Shown here piece after piece: positions 23,721 through 33,181 of a stretch of DNA of 51,438 bases. The stretch comes from an uncultured Chloracidobacterium sp. (GTDB lineage Bacteria; Acidobacteriota; Blastocatellia; Pyrinomonadales; Pyrinomonadaceae), in contig CALDGX010000102.1 in the NCBI GenBank assembly GCA_937941715.1, positions 1 to 51,438 on the forward strand. The letters run 5' to 3'. A program made the translations under genes and the position numbers. The notes under the pieces are model-generated. The model worked only from the letters and a program-made list of their open reading frames with translations. It was not told the DNA's origin and searched no databases. Every line of letters begins with the position of its first letter. Position 1 is the stretch's first letter.

Positions 23721-24398
23721 ATGAAAACACTATTCTTAACGGTTACGTTGGGGCTGGGAGCTACAGGCTTAGCCGCGTGCGGTCAGACGGGCGGCAACGC
23801 CAACTCCATGAATCATAATTCGATGACGAAGAACTCCAATTCGTCAATGAATATGAACGGCATGGATCACAATTCGATGCCGATGAACTCGAACATGTCG
23901 ATGGATCATTCGGCAATGAAAAGTTCACCGAATGCCGCAAGCCAGCCGTACGATCTGCAGTTTATCGATACGATGATCGCCCATCACAAGGGAGCCGTGG
24001 ACATGGCGAAGATGGTTGAGGGCAAAACACAAAATCCCGACATCAAGAAGTTTGCCGCACAGATCATCGCAGATCAAGAAAAAGAGATCAGCCAAATGAA
24101 AGACTGGCGGGAGAAGTGGTTCGCGGGCAAGCCGGCGGCCACAAACATGGAAATGCCGGGCATGATGGATTCCATGAAGATGGATATGGCAAAACTTACA
24201 AATTCGAAAGACAAAGAATTTGATGTTGCGTTTATCGACGTGATGACTCCTCATCATGTTGGGGCCGTTACGATGGCGAAAGAAGCGTTGCAGAAGAGCG
24301 AAAAGGCTGAGATAAAGACGCTTGCCGGTCAAATAATAAAAGCCCAAGAAGCCGAGATCAAGATGATGGGTGAGTGGAAGACAAAGTGGAGTAAATAG
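23721..24398 (+). CDS. DUF305 family lipoprotein with Met/His-rich N-terminus
   Basis: A 225-residue lipoprotein (lipobox GLAACG). Residues about 30-70 are a disordered Met/Asn/His/Ser region with repeated MDHNSM-type units, typical of Cu(I)/Ag(I)-binding tethers. Two DUF305 four-helix halves follow: FIDTMIAHHKGAVDMAKM and FIDVMTPHHVGAVTMAKEAL. Each has a His-His pair, and a middle loop carries more Met (MEMPGMMDSMKMDM). DUF305 proteins are ferritin-like and often accompany copper efflux genes. Placed directly before the RND pump. Confidence 0.88.
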   Translation: MKTLFLTVTLGLGATGLAACGQTGGNANSMNHNSMTKNSNSSMNMNGMDHNSMPMNSNMSMDHSAMKSSPNAASQPYDLQFIDTMIAHHKGAVDMAKMVEGKTQNPDIKKFAAQIIADQEKEISQMKDWREKWFAGKPAATNMEMPGMMDSMKMDMAKLTNSKDKEFDVAFIDVMTPHHVGAVTMAKEALQKSEKAEIKTLAGQIIKAQEAEIKMMGEWKTKWSK

Positions 24399-24419
24399 TT
24401 CCGGTCGTATCTGATTTAA

Positions 24420-27400
24420 ATGCTCAATGGAATTATTAAATGGTCTCTGCAGAATCGGTTGATCGTCGTTGCGATCTCAGCCCTGTTGCTTGTCTGGGGC
24501 AGTTACATCGCGTTCAATCTGCCGGTCGATGTGTTTCCGGATCTGAATAAGCCGACGATTACGGTTCTAACCGAAGCTAACGGCCTGGCGCCGGAAGAGG
24601 TTGAGACCCAAGTATCCTATCCGATCGAGACAGTGATGAACGGTGTCCCGGGCGTTTCACGTGTTCGCTCCGTAAGCGGCGTCGGATTATCAATCGTCTA
24701 CATAGAATTCGAATGGGGAACGGATATTTACCGAAACCGGCAGCTTGTTTCGGAAAAGATAACCGAAGCTCGCGAGCAGTTGCCGGAAGGAGTGTCACCA
24801 TTTCTCGCTCCCATCTCGTCAATAATGGGCGAGATCATGCTGATCGCGGTGTCGAGCAAAGATGGAACGACCGACCCTTTGGAACTGCGAACTCTAGCCG
24901 ATTGGACCATCCGTCCCCGGCTATTAACTATCACCGGGGTTTCTCAGGTTATTCCCATTGGCGGCGGCGTCAAACAGTATCAGGCCCTTGTTTCACCGGA
25001 GAAGCTTAGGCAGTTTGGCATCACCATTGAGGATGTTTCGGTCGCGCTGGAGAAATCGAATATCAACTCCACCGGTGGCTTTGTCGATGCCCAGTCACAA
25101 GAATACCTTGTTCGGAACCTCGGCAGGTTTTACTCCATCGACGAACTGAAGCAAACCGTCGTTGCCTACCGAAATAACACCCCGATTCGGCTCGGCGATG
25201 TCGCCGAAGTGCAGTTTGGTGCCAAAATTAAGCGAGGCGAGGCCGGAACGAACGGAAAGCCCGCCGTCATTGTTTCCGTTCAAAAGCAGCCCGGGGCAAG
25301 CACCCAAGATCTGACAGAACAGGTTGACGAAGCGGTAAAGGAACTGCAAAAAACACTGCCCCCCGACGTTGAGATAAACCCTAATCTCTTCCGGCAAGCC
25401 AACTTTATCAACGCCTCCATCGGCAACGTGACCGAAGGATTGCGTGACGGTGCGATCCTTGTCGCGATCATATTGTTCCTGTTTTTGCTCAATCTTCGCA
25501 CCACGTTTATCACACTCACGGCGATCCCGCTTTCTTTTATCGTTACCTTTCTTATTCTCTACGCGTTTGGGATAAGTGTTAACACAATGACCCTCGGCGG
25601 CTTGGCGGTTGCGATCGGCGAGCTGGTTGACGATGCGATCGTGGACATAGAGAATATCTTCCGTCGACTAGGCGAAAACCGGAACCTTGAGAATCCGCGT
25701 CCCTCCATTGAAGTGATCTATCACGCCTCGCTCGAGGTCCGCTCATCGATCATTTATGCGACGGTGATCGTCGCCCTCGTATTTATTCCGCTATTCGCCT
25801 TATCGGGTGTCGAGGGCAGATTGCTCGCTCCTTTGGGCCTCGCGTACATTACGGCACTTGTCGCATCCCTGTTCGTAAGTTTGACCGTGACGCCCGTCTT
25901 AGCGTCGTATCTGTTGCCGCAAACGTTTAGGCGAAAGGAGACAAAAACGGTCAATGGTCCGCCTGAGATCGAAGACGAAGCCGACGAGGATGCTTCCATT
26001 GTTTCGAAAATGTGGCGGCGTTTTCGGTCTTCATCGGCGGAAGAGCATCAGGACAGTTTCTTGGTTCGCTGGTTGAAAAAATACGACAGCCGGCTTCTCC
26101 AATGGACCCTTCGCCATCCTTATAAAGTTGTCGTCGGAGCGGCTCTTCTATTCATCGTGACGATGGCTACTTTGCCGTTTGTTGGGACCTCGTTTTTGCC
26201 TGAGTTCAACGAAGGGACGCTCACGGTCAATGTTCAGGCCCAGCCCGGTACGTCGCTGGCTGAATCCAATCGCATCGGACAGATTTCAGAGAAGTTGCTT
26301 TTAGAGGTGCCAGAAGTTGTTTCTACAGGCCGCCGGACGGGACGGGCCGAGCTCGACGAACACGCCGAGGGTGTTCACTACACAGAGATCGACGTTGATC
26401 TAAAGAAATCGGATCGCTCGCGGGAGGAGATCCTTTCGGCGATCCGAGATAAACTCGCGGTTGTTCCCGGAGTTACCACTAACGTAGGACAGCCGATCTC
26501 TCATCGGTTAGATCATTTGCAATCCGGCGTTCGGGCACAGATTGCGGTCAAACTGTTTGGCGACGATTTGGCCACACTGCGTTCAAAGGCTGAGGAGATT
26601 CGCAATACGATCCAAACTGTCGAGGGAGCAACGGACGTTTCGGTTGAGCGACAGGTGCTGATCCCGCAGGTGCGATTTAATGTTGACCGCGTCAAGGCGG
26701 CGCAATTTGGGCTTCAGCCTGGCGAGGTTACTCAAACACTGGAAACAGCACTGAACGGGCGAACCGTCTCCCAAGCCATTGATGGAGCGAGGCGTTATGA
26801 CGTCGTTGTCCGTTTTGATGAAGCGTCACGCAACAGTCTGGATGCTCTCCAAAATGTCACCATCGATACACCTCAGGGAACCCAAATTCCTATTTCGGCC
26901 GTGGCCGTCGTTGAGAATTTTCCGGGACCGAACCAGATCTTACGCGAAGACACAAAACGCCGAATTGTCATTGGAGCAAACGTAGCCGGACGTGATCTTG
27001 GCTCCGTCGTCAGTGACATTCAAAGCCGCGTCGCGACGCAGGTGCAATTGCCGACCGGTTATTTTCTCGAGTATGGAGGACAGTTTCAGGCATCGCAGGA
27101 GGCAACTAGAACCCTCTCGCTACTCTCAATTTTCTCTCTGGTCGCAATCTTCTTTCTACTAATAAAAGCACTAGGCGACTGGCGGGTGGCCCTTCAGGTG
27201 ATGATAAACATTCCTCTCGCTCTCATCGGAGCGGTTTGGGCCTTGCACCTCTCGGGCGGTGTTTTTTCGATCGCGACGATGGTCGGCTTTATCTCGCTAG
27301 TCGGTATCACGTCCCGCAACGGGATCATGATGATCTCGCACTACCTTCACCTGATGAAAGAAGAAGGCGAAGATTTTACCGAACACATGATTGTCCGCGG

Positions 27401-27725
27401 CTCGTTAGAAAGGCTTGTTCCCGTCCTGATGACCGCCCTGACCGCGGGACTGTCGCTAATACCCTTCATCCTTGCGGCGGATGCTCCGGGCAAAGAGATA
27501 TTACACCCGCTTGCGGTAGTGGTGCTGGGCGGGATTCTGACTTCAACCCTGCTTGATCAACTTGTAACCCCGGCTGTTTTTTACAAGTTCGGACGGCCAA
27601 GTGCGGATCGAGTCATCGCGGAACGGCAGCGTAGCGTATCCGGGGCCGGTGAATGGGCAAGGGATCGGGCTGATACGGCAGCGGACTTCCCGCCGACGAA
27701 TCCAGCTCCTGCAACGGAAAGTTAA
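24420..27725 (+). CDS. HME-RND efflux pump of the AIGELVDDAIVDIEN class
   Basis: A 1101-residue inner-membrane RND pump. Its proton-relay helix reads AIGELVDDAIVDIENIFRR (Glu401, Asp404, Asp405, Glu413 region). This differs from the CzcA type at 6806 and the CusA type at 40472; in published HME groupings this pattern resembles the HME5 class, whose substrate is less well defined. The CusA methionine triad is not apparent. An inserted acidic loop (about 505-545) follows helix 6, and the C-terminal tail (about 1060-1101) is Ala/Pro-rich. Its cupredoxin, DUF305 and His-rich neighbours suggest copper or silver, but the pump signature alone does not. Start ATG 24420 gives the canonical MLNGIIKWSLQNR N-terminus. 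Confidence 0.9.
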   Translation: MLNGIIKWSLQNRLIVVAISALLLVWGSYIAFNLPVDVFPDLNKPTITVLTEANGLAPEEVETQVSYPIETVMNGVPGVSRVRSVSGVGLSIVYIEFEWGTDIYRNRQLVSEKITEAREQLPEGVSPFLAPISSIMGEIMLIAVSSKDGTTDPLELRTLADWTIRPRLLTITGVSQVIPIGGGVKQYQALVSPEKLRQFGITIEDVSVALEKSNINSTGGFVDAQSQEYLVRNLGRFYSIDELKQTVVAYRNNTPIRLGDVAEVQFGAKIKRGEAGTNGKPAVIVSVQKQPGASTQDLTEQVDEAVKELQKTLPPDVEINPNLFRQANFINASIGNVTEGLRDGAILVAIILFLFLLNLRTTFITLTAIPLSFIVTFLILYAFGISVNTMTLGGLAVAIGELVDDAIVDIENIFRRLGENRNLENPRPSIEVIYHASLEVRSSIIYATVIVALVFIPLFALSGVEGRLLAPLGLAYITALVASLFVSLTVTPVLASYLLPQTFRRKETKTVNGPPEIEDEADEDASIVSKMWRRFRSSSAEEHQDSFLVRWLKKYDSRLLQWTLRHPYKVVVGAALLFIVTMATLPFVGTSFLPEFNEGTLTVNVQAQPGTSLAESNRIGQISEKLLLEVPEVVSTGRRTGRAELDEHAEGVHYTEIDVDLKKSDRSREEILSAIRDKLAVVPGVTTNVGQPISHRLDHLQSGVRAQIAVKLFGDDLATLRSKAEEIRNTIQTVEGATDVSVERQVLIPQVRFNVDRVKAAQFGLQPGEVTQTLETALNGRTVSQAIDGARRYDVVVRFDEASRNSLDALQNVTIDTPQGTQIPISAVAVVENFPGPNQILREDTKRRIVIGANVAGRDLGSVVSDIQSRVATQVQLPTGYFLEYGGQFQASQEATRTLSLLSIFSLVAIFFLLIKALGDWRVALQVMINIPLALIGAVWALHLSGGVFSIATMVGFISLVGITSRNGIMMISHYLHLMKEEGEDFTEHMIVRGSLERLVPVLMTALTAGLSLIPFILAADAPGKEILHPLAVVVLGGILTSTLLDQLVTPAVFYKFGRPSADRVIAERQRSVSGAGEWARDRADTAADFPPTNPAPATES

Positions 27726-27774
27726 AGGATTCCAAATGTTGTTTGATATCTTTAATTAGATTGAGGAGAAAACT

Positions 27775-28287
27775 ATGAAGACAATAAATTTGAGCCCAGT
27801 TTTGATCGGTGCGCTGGTGCTTGGTGCCTGCGTACTTGGCTTAAATTCGAGCTTTCTCATCAATGCACAGACCGACGAAGTTAAAGCTGTCACGGACATC
27901 ATGATGAGCGAAGCGGCAGCCGTGGAAAAGGGTGATCTAGCGGCCCTCGATAAAATTTGGGCCAACACAGAGGACGTGACTGTATTCGAGAGCGGGCATG
28001 CCAATTATGGTTGGAATGATTATCGCAACACCCATCTCGCACCCGAACTAAAGGAATTCAAAAACACAAAATACTCGTTTTCCGACCTAAAGGTTAAAGT
28101 CGATGGCAAGACCGCGTGGGCGACATTTAAATATTCTCTTGCCGCCGAAATGGGTACTCGAAAAGTGGACAGCGGAGGTCTGGGCACGGCGGTTTTGGAA
28201 CAGCGCGATGGCAAATGGCGGATCGTTCATTGGCATTCGAGCGCACCGCGAAGATCTCCAGCGCCAGCCGCATCGCCGAAACCATAA
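27775..28287 (+). CDS. Exported SnoaL/NTF2-like (DUF4440-type) protein
   Basis: A 170-residue protein with signal peptide (about 1-31, ending INAQ) and an NTF2/SnoaL-like domain. The domain shows VEKGDLAALDKIWANTEDV, HANYGWNDYR, and the closing AVLEQRDGKWRIVHWHSS. A Pro/Ala tail follows. The fold is a cone-shaped barrel used for binding small molecules or as an enzyme scaffold; no substrate is evident. It follows the RND pump after 49 nt with its own GAGGAG site and may be the last gene of the operon. Confidence 0.78.
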   Translation: MKTINLSPVLIGALVLGACVLGLNSSFLINAQTDEVKAVTDIMMSEAAAVEKGDLAALDKIWANTEDVTVFESGHANYGWNDYRNTHLAPELKEFKNTKYSFSDLKVKVDGKTAWATFKYSLAAEMGTRKVDSGGLGTAVLEQRDGKWRIVHWHSSAPRRSPAPAASPKP

Positions 28288-28318
28288 TTTATTGTTAGCC
28301 AAACAAGCTCTAGTCGGT

Positions 28319-28420
28319 CTTTTTCGGATACGGGATTTATGCAAGTCGATAACGATCGGCCAACAGAAGGAAATCGACGGGATGAAGAGAAAACTCGATG
28401 AACTGGAACGAAATAGATGA
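28319..28420 (+). pseudogene. Possible remnant of a DUF305-like gene end
   Basis: A short open stretch encodes CKSITIGQQKEIDGMKRKLD and stops at 28418-28420, just before the MerR gene. The pattern (I-x-x-Q-x-x-E-I-x-x-M-K) is what ends DUF305 proteins, as in the intact gene at 23721 (IIKAQEAEIKMMGEW). No start or upstream half is present. Could be chance. Confidence 0.25.
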
Positions 28421-28436
28421 GGATTAAGCCGATCAA

Positions 28437-28853
28437 ATGATGACCGCTACGGTACTCGCTAAACAATCCGACGTGTCCCTCTACACGGTCAGGCACTATA
28501 CCCGCATCGGTTTACTGAAGCCGACCCGCAATACCCAAAACAACTATAAGGTTTATCTGCCTTCGGACGCAGTGCGTGTGCGTTTTATCAAAGCGGCTGG
28601 CAATCTGGGATTTTCGCTCGCCGAGATCGCGGATATTTTGAGAGAGGCGAAAGAAGGGAATACGCCGTGTCCGATGGTCCGGGAAATTATTGTTCGACGA
28701 ATTGCCGAGAATCAACGAAAAATAAAAGAGATGCAGAAACTCCAACGGAAAATGGAGAAAGCACTTCAGGACTGGTCGAAAATGAGGAATTCAATGCCGA
28801 CGGGTGATTCGGTTTGCCACTTGATCGAATCAGTAAGCGATACAGAAAAATAG
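28437..28853 (+). CDS. MerR family metal-responsive regulator
   Basis: A 138-residue MerR protein. The winged-helix DNA-binding region is at residues 1-70 (VSLYTVRHYTRIGLLKP), then the dimer helix with KEGNTPCPMVREII, ending GDSVCHLIES. Cys78 and Cys127 are the likely thiol ligands for a soft metal (Cu, Cd, Hg or Zn). It ends 3 nt before the -35 box of a typical MerR-type promoter (28857-28888) that drives the YHS-copA operon. It most likely binds there, bends the promoter and activates it when metal is bound. Two tandem ATG codons are possible starts. Confidence 0.88.
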   Translation: MMTATVLAKQSDVSLYTVRHYTRIGLLKPTRNTQNNYKVYLPSDAVRVRFIKAAGNLGFSLAEIADILREAKEGNTPCPMVREIIVRRIAENQRKIKEMQKLQRKMEKALQDWSKMRNSMPTGDSVCHLIESVSDTEK

Positions 28854-28856
28854 CGC

Positions 28857-28888
28857 TTGACCTGACCCCTGCTGACAGGTTGTAGAAT
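28857..28888 (+). promoter_or_regulatory. MerR-type promoter/operator with 20-bp spacer for the copA operon
   Basis: TTGACC (28857-28862) and TAGAAT (28883-28888) are separated by 20 bp, the over-long spacing characteristic of MerR-regulated promoters. An inverted repeat ACCTG / CAGGT lies between them (28860-28864 and 28875-28880 region). It sits directly between the merR-like gene and the YHS/copA genes. Confidence 0.72.
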
Positions 28889-28929
28889 AGTTCCTATCGT
28901 TACTTCTTAATGACAGGAATGATAAAAAT

Positions 28930-29118
28930 ATGACTGAAAACGAAACATCCACGGCTGAAATATTCATCGATCCGATTTGCGGAATGCAAGTCCAACCGGC
29001 AGACGCTGTTGGCAGCTATAACCAGGACGGAGAAACCTATTATTTCTGTTCAACTGGCTGTCTGCAGAAATTCTTATCTCCGAACAGTAGCCCGGCAAGC
29101 TGTTGCAGCGGTAATTGA
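28930..29118 (+). CDS. YHS-domain small metal-binding protein
   Basis: A 62-residue cytoplasmic protein made of one YHS domain: IDPICGMQVQPADA, then YYFCSTGCLQKF, giving a CxxM...CxxxC arrangement suited to soft-metal binding. The end ASCCSGN carries two more cysteines. It is first in the MerR-controlled operon and resembles the two YHS domains at the N-terminus of the ATPase that follows 38 nt later, so it may deliver copper to it. Confidence 0.82.
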   Translation: MTENETSTAEIFIDPICGMQVQPADAVGSYNQDGETYYFCSTGCLQKFLSPNSSPASCCSGN

Positions 29119-29156
29119 GCAAGGGTGGGAACGTATTTTCCCCACCAGGAGGGGCC

Positions 29157-31688
29157 ATGACAGGAACCGAGAAACAGATCGCAACGACAGACGAATTTAT
29201 TGATCCGATATGCGGAATGACAGTTGAGCCGGCAAAGGCGGCGGGAACTTTTATTCATGAGGGCAAGACTTACTATTTTTGCTCTAAGGGCTGCTTGCAG
29301 AAATTTATTGCCCAAACACAAGACGTTCCCGCGAGTGGTCTTGTCGAGATCGGACGCGAACAAAAGGAAACCGTCCCGCACGGCGACATGAAGGCAACGG
29401 CTGGCGGAGAGTTTGTTGACCCGGTCTGCGGGATGACGGTCGCTCCCGAAACGTCAGCGGGAAAATACGATCTTGGAGGCAAAACCTATTATTTCTGCTC
29501 GACGGGCTGTTTGAAAAAGTTCAAAGAAAATCCGTCGAGCTTTCTCCAAGAGAAAAAGGAAAAAATACTGGAGGCAGAGAGCCTCGGCGTTGAATATACA
29601 TGCCCGATGCACCCGGAAATCGTGCAGATCGGCCCCGGAAGCTGTCCTAAATGTGGGATGGCTCTTGAACCGAAGGTGATGACCCTCGACGATGGGCCCG
29701 ATCCGGAATATATGGATATGAAGCGGAGGTTTTGGATCTCGGCCGTACTCACGCTCCCCGTTTTTGCTCTGGCAATGGGGGAGATGCTGCCGAATTATCA
29801 CGAATACGTCGCACCGAAGATCGCACTCTGGATCCAGTTTGCTTTAGCAACACCCGTAATTCTGTGGGGCGGATTTCCTTTCTTTCAGCGTGCCTGGACT
29901 TCCGTCAAGAATGTCAGCCCGAACATGTTCACGCTGATCGCCATCGGCACTGGGGCCGCATATCTATTCAGTCTTTTTGCTCTGGTCCTCCCCGAATTGT
30001 TCCCCGCATCGATGCGAAATGAGCACACTGGGTTGATCTCCGCATACTTCGAGGCGGCCGCTGTAATTACAACACTTGTCCTGCTCGGACAGGTGCTGGA
30101 ATTACGGGCAAGGAGTCAAACTTCGAGCGCGATCAAAGAACTCCTCGGACTTGCACCTGAAACTGCGATCGTTGTTTTTGACGATGGAACTGAAGCCGAG
30201 ATTGCGCTAAAAGATGTACAGATCGACGCGAGTTTGAGGGTTAAGGCGAACGAAAAGATTCCAACGGATGGCTCAATCCTAGAAGGCGATACTTCGGTCG
30301 ATGAGTCGATGGTGACGGGCGAATCGATCCCGGTCGAAAAGACGGTCGGCGATAAAGTTATCGGCGGAACGATCAATGGTCGACGCGCCTTTGTAATGAA
30401 AGCGGAAAAGGTCGGCAGCGACACGCTACTCGCACAAATCGTTCGAATGGTTGGCGAGGCGCAGCGTTCACGCGCTCCGATCCAGCGACTTGTCGATGTC
30501 GTATCGGCTTACTTTGTTCCAGCGGTTATTGTCGTTGCGATTGTCGCGTTCGCCGTCTGGCTGATCTTCGGCAGTTTCGCATACGCGATGGTAGCTGCCG
30601 TGTCGGTTTTGATCATTGCCTGTCCGTGTGCATTAGGCCTGGCGACGCCGATGTCGATCATGGTGGGCACGGGACACGGTGCGCGGCACGGCGTATTGGT
30701 TAAGAAGGCCGAGGCGTTAGAGATTCTGGAGAAGGTGAATTCGATTGTCGTTGACAAGACGGGCACTTTGACCGAGGGCAAACCTCGCCTTCAAAAGGTT
30801 ATCCCGTTAAATGGCTCCGTTGAAAACGAGATTTTGCGGTTAGCCGCCAGTCTTGAAAAATCGAGCGAGCATCCGCTTGCCGAAGCGATCATCAATGGCG
30901 CCGAAGAGAAAAAGATCGAGTTGGGAAAGGTCGAAGATTTTGAATCCATCACGGGTTATGGGATTACGGGATCAATCGACGGGAGAAAGGTGTTACTGGG
31001 TAATGCGAAGCTCATGACGGAGAATAACATTGATTTCCCGGCGGATGGAAAAGCCGATGAGCTTCGTGCGGAAGGGCAAACAGTAATGCTTGTGGCCGTT
31101 GACGGGAAAGCCGCTGGCCTGGTCGGCGTTGCAGACACAATCAAAGAGTCTGCGAAGGATGCCATCAGTGAATTGCATCGGCAAAAGATCGAAGTCGTCA
31201 TGATGACGGGCGATAATGCAATTACGGCCGACGCCGTAGCACAAAAGCTCGGGATCGACAAGATCTTCGCCGACGTGTTGCCCGAACAGAAGGCGGAAAA
31301 GATCAAAGAATTACAGGCCCAGGGCAAGATCGTCGCGATGGCCGGCGACGGCGTAAATGATGCACCGGCACTCGCTCAAGCCCAAGTCGGGATCGCAATG
31401 GGGACCGGAACCGATGTGGCAATGGAATCCGCCGACATAACGCTGCTAAAAGGCGACCTTCGTGGAATCCTGAGGGCGAAAAAACTTAGCGAGGCGACGA
31501 TGAAGAACATCCGTCAGAACTTGTTCTTCGCATTCATTTACAACCTCGTCGGCGTCCCGATCGCTGCCGGCGTTCTGTATCCGGTGTTCGGTTTGCTGCT
31601 CAGCCCAATGATTGCAAGCGCGGCCATGACCTTGAGTTCAGTATCAGTTATTGTCAATGCGTTACGCCTAAGGAATTTGAAATTGTAA
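29157..31688 (+). CDS. copA: Cu(I)/Ag(I) P1B-type ATPase with two YHS domains
   Basis: An 843-residue CopA-type pump. Soluble N-terminus: YHS domain 1 (about 14-60, IDPICGMTVEP), YHS domain 2 (about 85-130, VDPVCGMTVAP) and a heavy-metal-binding domain at about 146 (YTCPMHPEI...CPKCGMAL). Core motifs are CPC (Cys489-Cys491), TGES, DKTGT (Asp533), SEHPLA, MTGDN and GDGVND, all intact. The last helices contain YN and MTLSSVSV, the Cu(I)-type (P1B-1) signature. It exports Cu(I) to the periplasm. ATG 29157 is preceded by AGGAGGGG; an in-frame start at 29115 would overlap the YHS gene without a site. Confidence 0.92.
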   Translation: MTGTEKQIATTDEFIDPICGMTVEPAKAAGTFIHEGKTYYFCSKGCLQKFIAQTQDVPASGLVEIGREQKETVPHGDMKATAGGEFVDPVCGMTVAPETSAGKYDLGGKTYYFCSTGCLKKFKENPSSFLQEKKEKILEAESLGVEYTCPMHPEIVQIGPGSCPKCGMALEPKVMTLDDGPDPEYMDMKRRFWISAVLTLPVFALAMGEMLPNYHEYVAPKIALWIQFALATPVILWGGFPFFQRAWTSVKNVSPNMFTLIAIGTGAAYLFSLFALVLPELFPASMRNEHTGLISAYFEAAAVITTLVLLGQVLELRARSQTSSAIKELLGLAPETAIVVFDDGTEAEIALKDVQIDASLRVKANEKIPTDGSILEGDTSVDESMVTGESIPVEKTVGDKVIGGTINGRRAFVMKAEKVGSDTLLAQIVRMVGEAQRSRAPIQRLVDVVSAYFVPAVIVVAIVAFAVWLIFGSFAYAMVAAVSVLIIACPCALGLATPMSIMVGTGHGARHGVLVKKAEALEILEKVNSIVVDKTGTLTEGKPRLQKVIPLNGSVENEILRLAASLEKSSEHPLAEAIINGAEEKKIELGKVEDFESITGYGITGSIDGRKVLLGNAKLMTENNIDFPADGKADELRAEGQTVMLVAVDGKAAGLVGVADTIKESAKDAISELHRQKIEVVMMTGDNAITADAVAQKLGIDKIFADVLPEQKAEKIKELQAQGKIVAMAGDGVNDAPALAQAQVGIAMGTGTDVAMESADITLLKGDLRGILRAKKLSEATMKNIRQNLFFAFIYNLVGVPIAAGVLYPVFGLLLSPMIASAAMTLSSVSVIVNALRLRNLKL

Positions 31689-31693
31689 ACAGG

Positions 31694-32362
31694 ATGAAAA
31701 ATGAAGAATACATCCCGGCATTGAGCTACGATTGGCTAACGAGCCTTTACGACCCCGTCGTCGCGTTGACGACCCGCGAAAAAACCTTCAAGAATGCTTT
31801 GACCGAGCAAGCGCGAATAGGCGTAGGTCATCGCGTCCTTGATCTTGCCTGTGGCACAGCGACGCTATCCATTTTGCTGAAACAAAAACAGCCAAAGGCT
31901 CAAATCGTCGGAATTGACGGCGATCCGAAAATCTTAGAAATCGCGAGAACAAAGGCGCGTAAGGCTGGGCTTGAGATTCAATTCGACGAGGGCATGTCGT
32001 TTGATTTGCCATACACAAACGAATCGTTCGACCGGGTTACTTCCAGTCTTTTCTTTCATCACTTAACGCGGGAAAATAAGGCGAAAACACTACGCGAAGT
32101 AAGACGTGTACTCAAGCCAAATGGTGAGTTTCACGTCGCGGACTGGGGACTACCCGCTAGCTGGCTAATGCGTGGGTCGTCGTATTTGATCCAGCTTCTG
32201 GACGGTTTTGAAACGACCGCAGATAGTTTCGACGGTCTATTGCCGCAGTTGATGGCAGAGGCAGGGTTAGCTTCGATAGAGGAAACGGCCCATTTCAACA
32301 GCTTGTTTGGGACAATTAGACTGCACAAATGCAGTAGGCAAGTCATCCTGGAGGACAAATGA
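31694..32362 (+). CDS. Class I SAM-dependent methyltransferase
   Basis: A 222-residue Rossmann-fold methyltransferase: motif I VLDLACGTATLS (about 47-58), motif II acidic residue in VGIDGDP, motif IV FDRVTSSLFFHHL, and post-motif region LREVRRVLKPNGEFHVADWG. These resemble UbiE/arsenite-type enzymes, but the Cys set that marks ArsM is missing. It starts 5 nt after copA and overlaps the next gene by 4 nt, so it is part of the copper operon. The substrate is unknown. Confidence 0.8.
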   Translation: MKNEEYIPALSYDWLTSLYDPVVALTTREKTFKNALTEQARIGVGHRVLDLACGTATLSILLKQKQPKAQIVGIDGDPKILEIARTKARKAGLEIQFDEGMSFDLPYTNESFDRVTSSLFFHHLTRENKAKTLREVRRVLKPNGEFHVADWGLPASWLMRGSSYLIQLLDGFETTADSFDGLLPQLMAEAGLASIEETAHFNSLFGTIRLHKCSRQVILEDK

Positions 32363-33168
32363 AAACAAAGATCATCTTTTTCGCAATGGCAGTGGTTTTA
32401 ACGGCCATGTCCGTTTTTGCGCATGACCTTTTCTTAAAACCTACCAGCTATTTTGTAAAGGTTAATGAAAAGATCACGATCAGCGTTATGAACGGCACGT
32501 TTCAGGCGAGCGAAGGCGCGGTAACATTTGTGCGTTTGACCGATGTGAGTGTCATTGCACCTTCGGGCAGGCGTTCGAATCCAGCGGAGACCGATTTTAC
32601 TAAAAATGAAACTACCGCATTCCTCAGTCTCGTGCCGACCGAGGCCGGAACTCATGTGGCGGGACTTTCCACCATGTGGCGTGAGAATGGACTCCCAGCA
32701 AAAGAATTCAATGACTACCTGCCGGCCGAGGGGATTCCCGACATTTTGGAGAACCGAAAACGTGACGGCGAGCTAGATAAAGACGCCCGCTACCGTTATT
32801 CGAAATATGTGAAAACGATCTTTCAGGCGGGCAATAAAGCTACCGATAATTACAATACGATCCTTGGCTATGCCGTCGAAATGGTGCCTCAGCAAAATCC
32901 TTATAAGCTAAAGAAAGGAAGCTCGCTAGATATTTTATGCCTTAAAGATGGAAAACCGCTCGCTGGCCAGATAGTTACAACGGGATATGAGGCCGGAGGC
33001 AAAATGCTGGGCGAAACCAGTGCCCGCACCAACGAGGACGGCATGCTCAAAGTAAAACTAACCGGCGCAGGCCGTTGGTACGCCAAGTTTATTAACATGG
33101 TAAAGATCGACGATCCGAAACTGAATTACGAATCCAAATGGGCAACCCTGACTTTTGAAATCAAGTAA
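32359..33168 (+). CDS. DUF4198 periplasmic protein, copy 1
   Basis: A 269-residue exported protein. Signal peptide (about 1-21, ending SVFA), then a mature sequence beginning HDLFLKPTSYFV, i.e. with a likely N-terminal His. Beta-rich DUF4198/NikM-like body with ISVMNGTFQASEGAV in the first domain and VEMVPQQNPYKLKKG leading into a second Ig-like domain with KDGKPLAG. Members are linked to cobalt/nickel uptake or other metal contexts. The start overlaps the methyltransferase stop (ATGA). It is a tandem paralogue of the gene at 33182. Confidence 0.82.
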   Translation: MKTKIIFFAMAVVLTAMSVFAHDLFLKPTSYFVKVNEKITISVMNGTFQASEGAVTFVRLTDVSVIAPSGRRSNPAETDFTKNETTAFLSLVPTEAGTHVAGLSTMWRENGLPAKEFNDYLPAEGIPDILENRKRDGELDKDARYRYSKYVKTIFQAGNKATDNYNTILGYAVEMVPQQNPYKLKKGSSLDILCLKDGKPLAGQIVTTGYEAGGKMLGETSARTNEDGMLKVKLTGAGRWYAKFINMVKIDDPKLNYESKWATLTFEIK

Positions 33169-33181
33169 AAGGAGAATCCGC

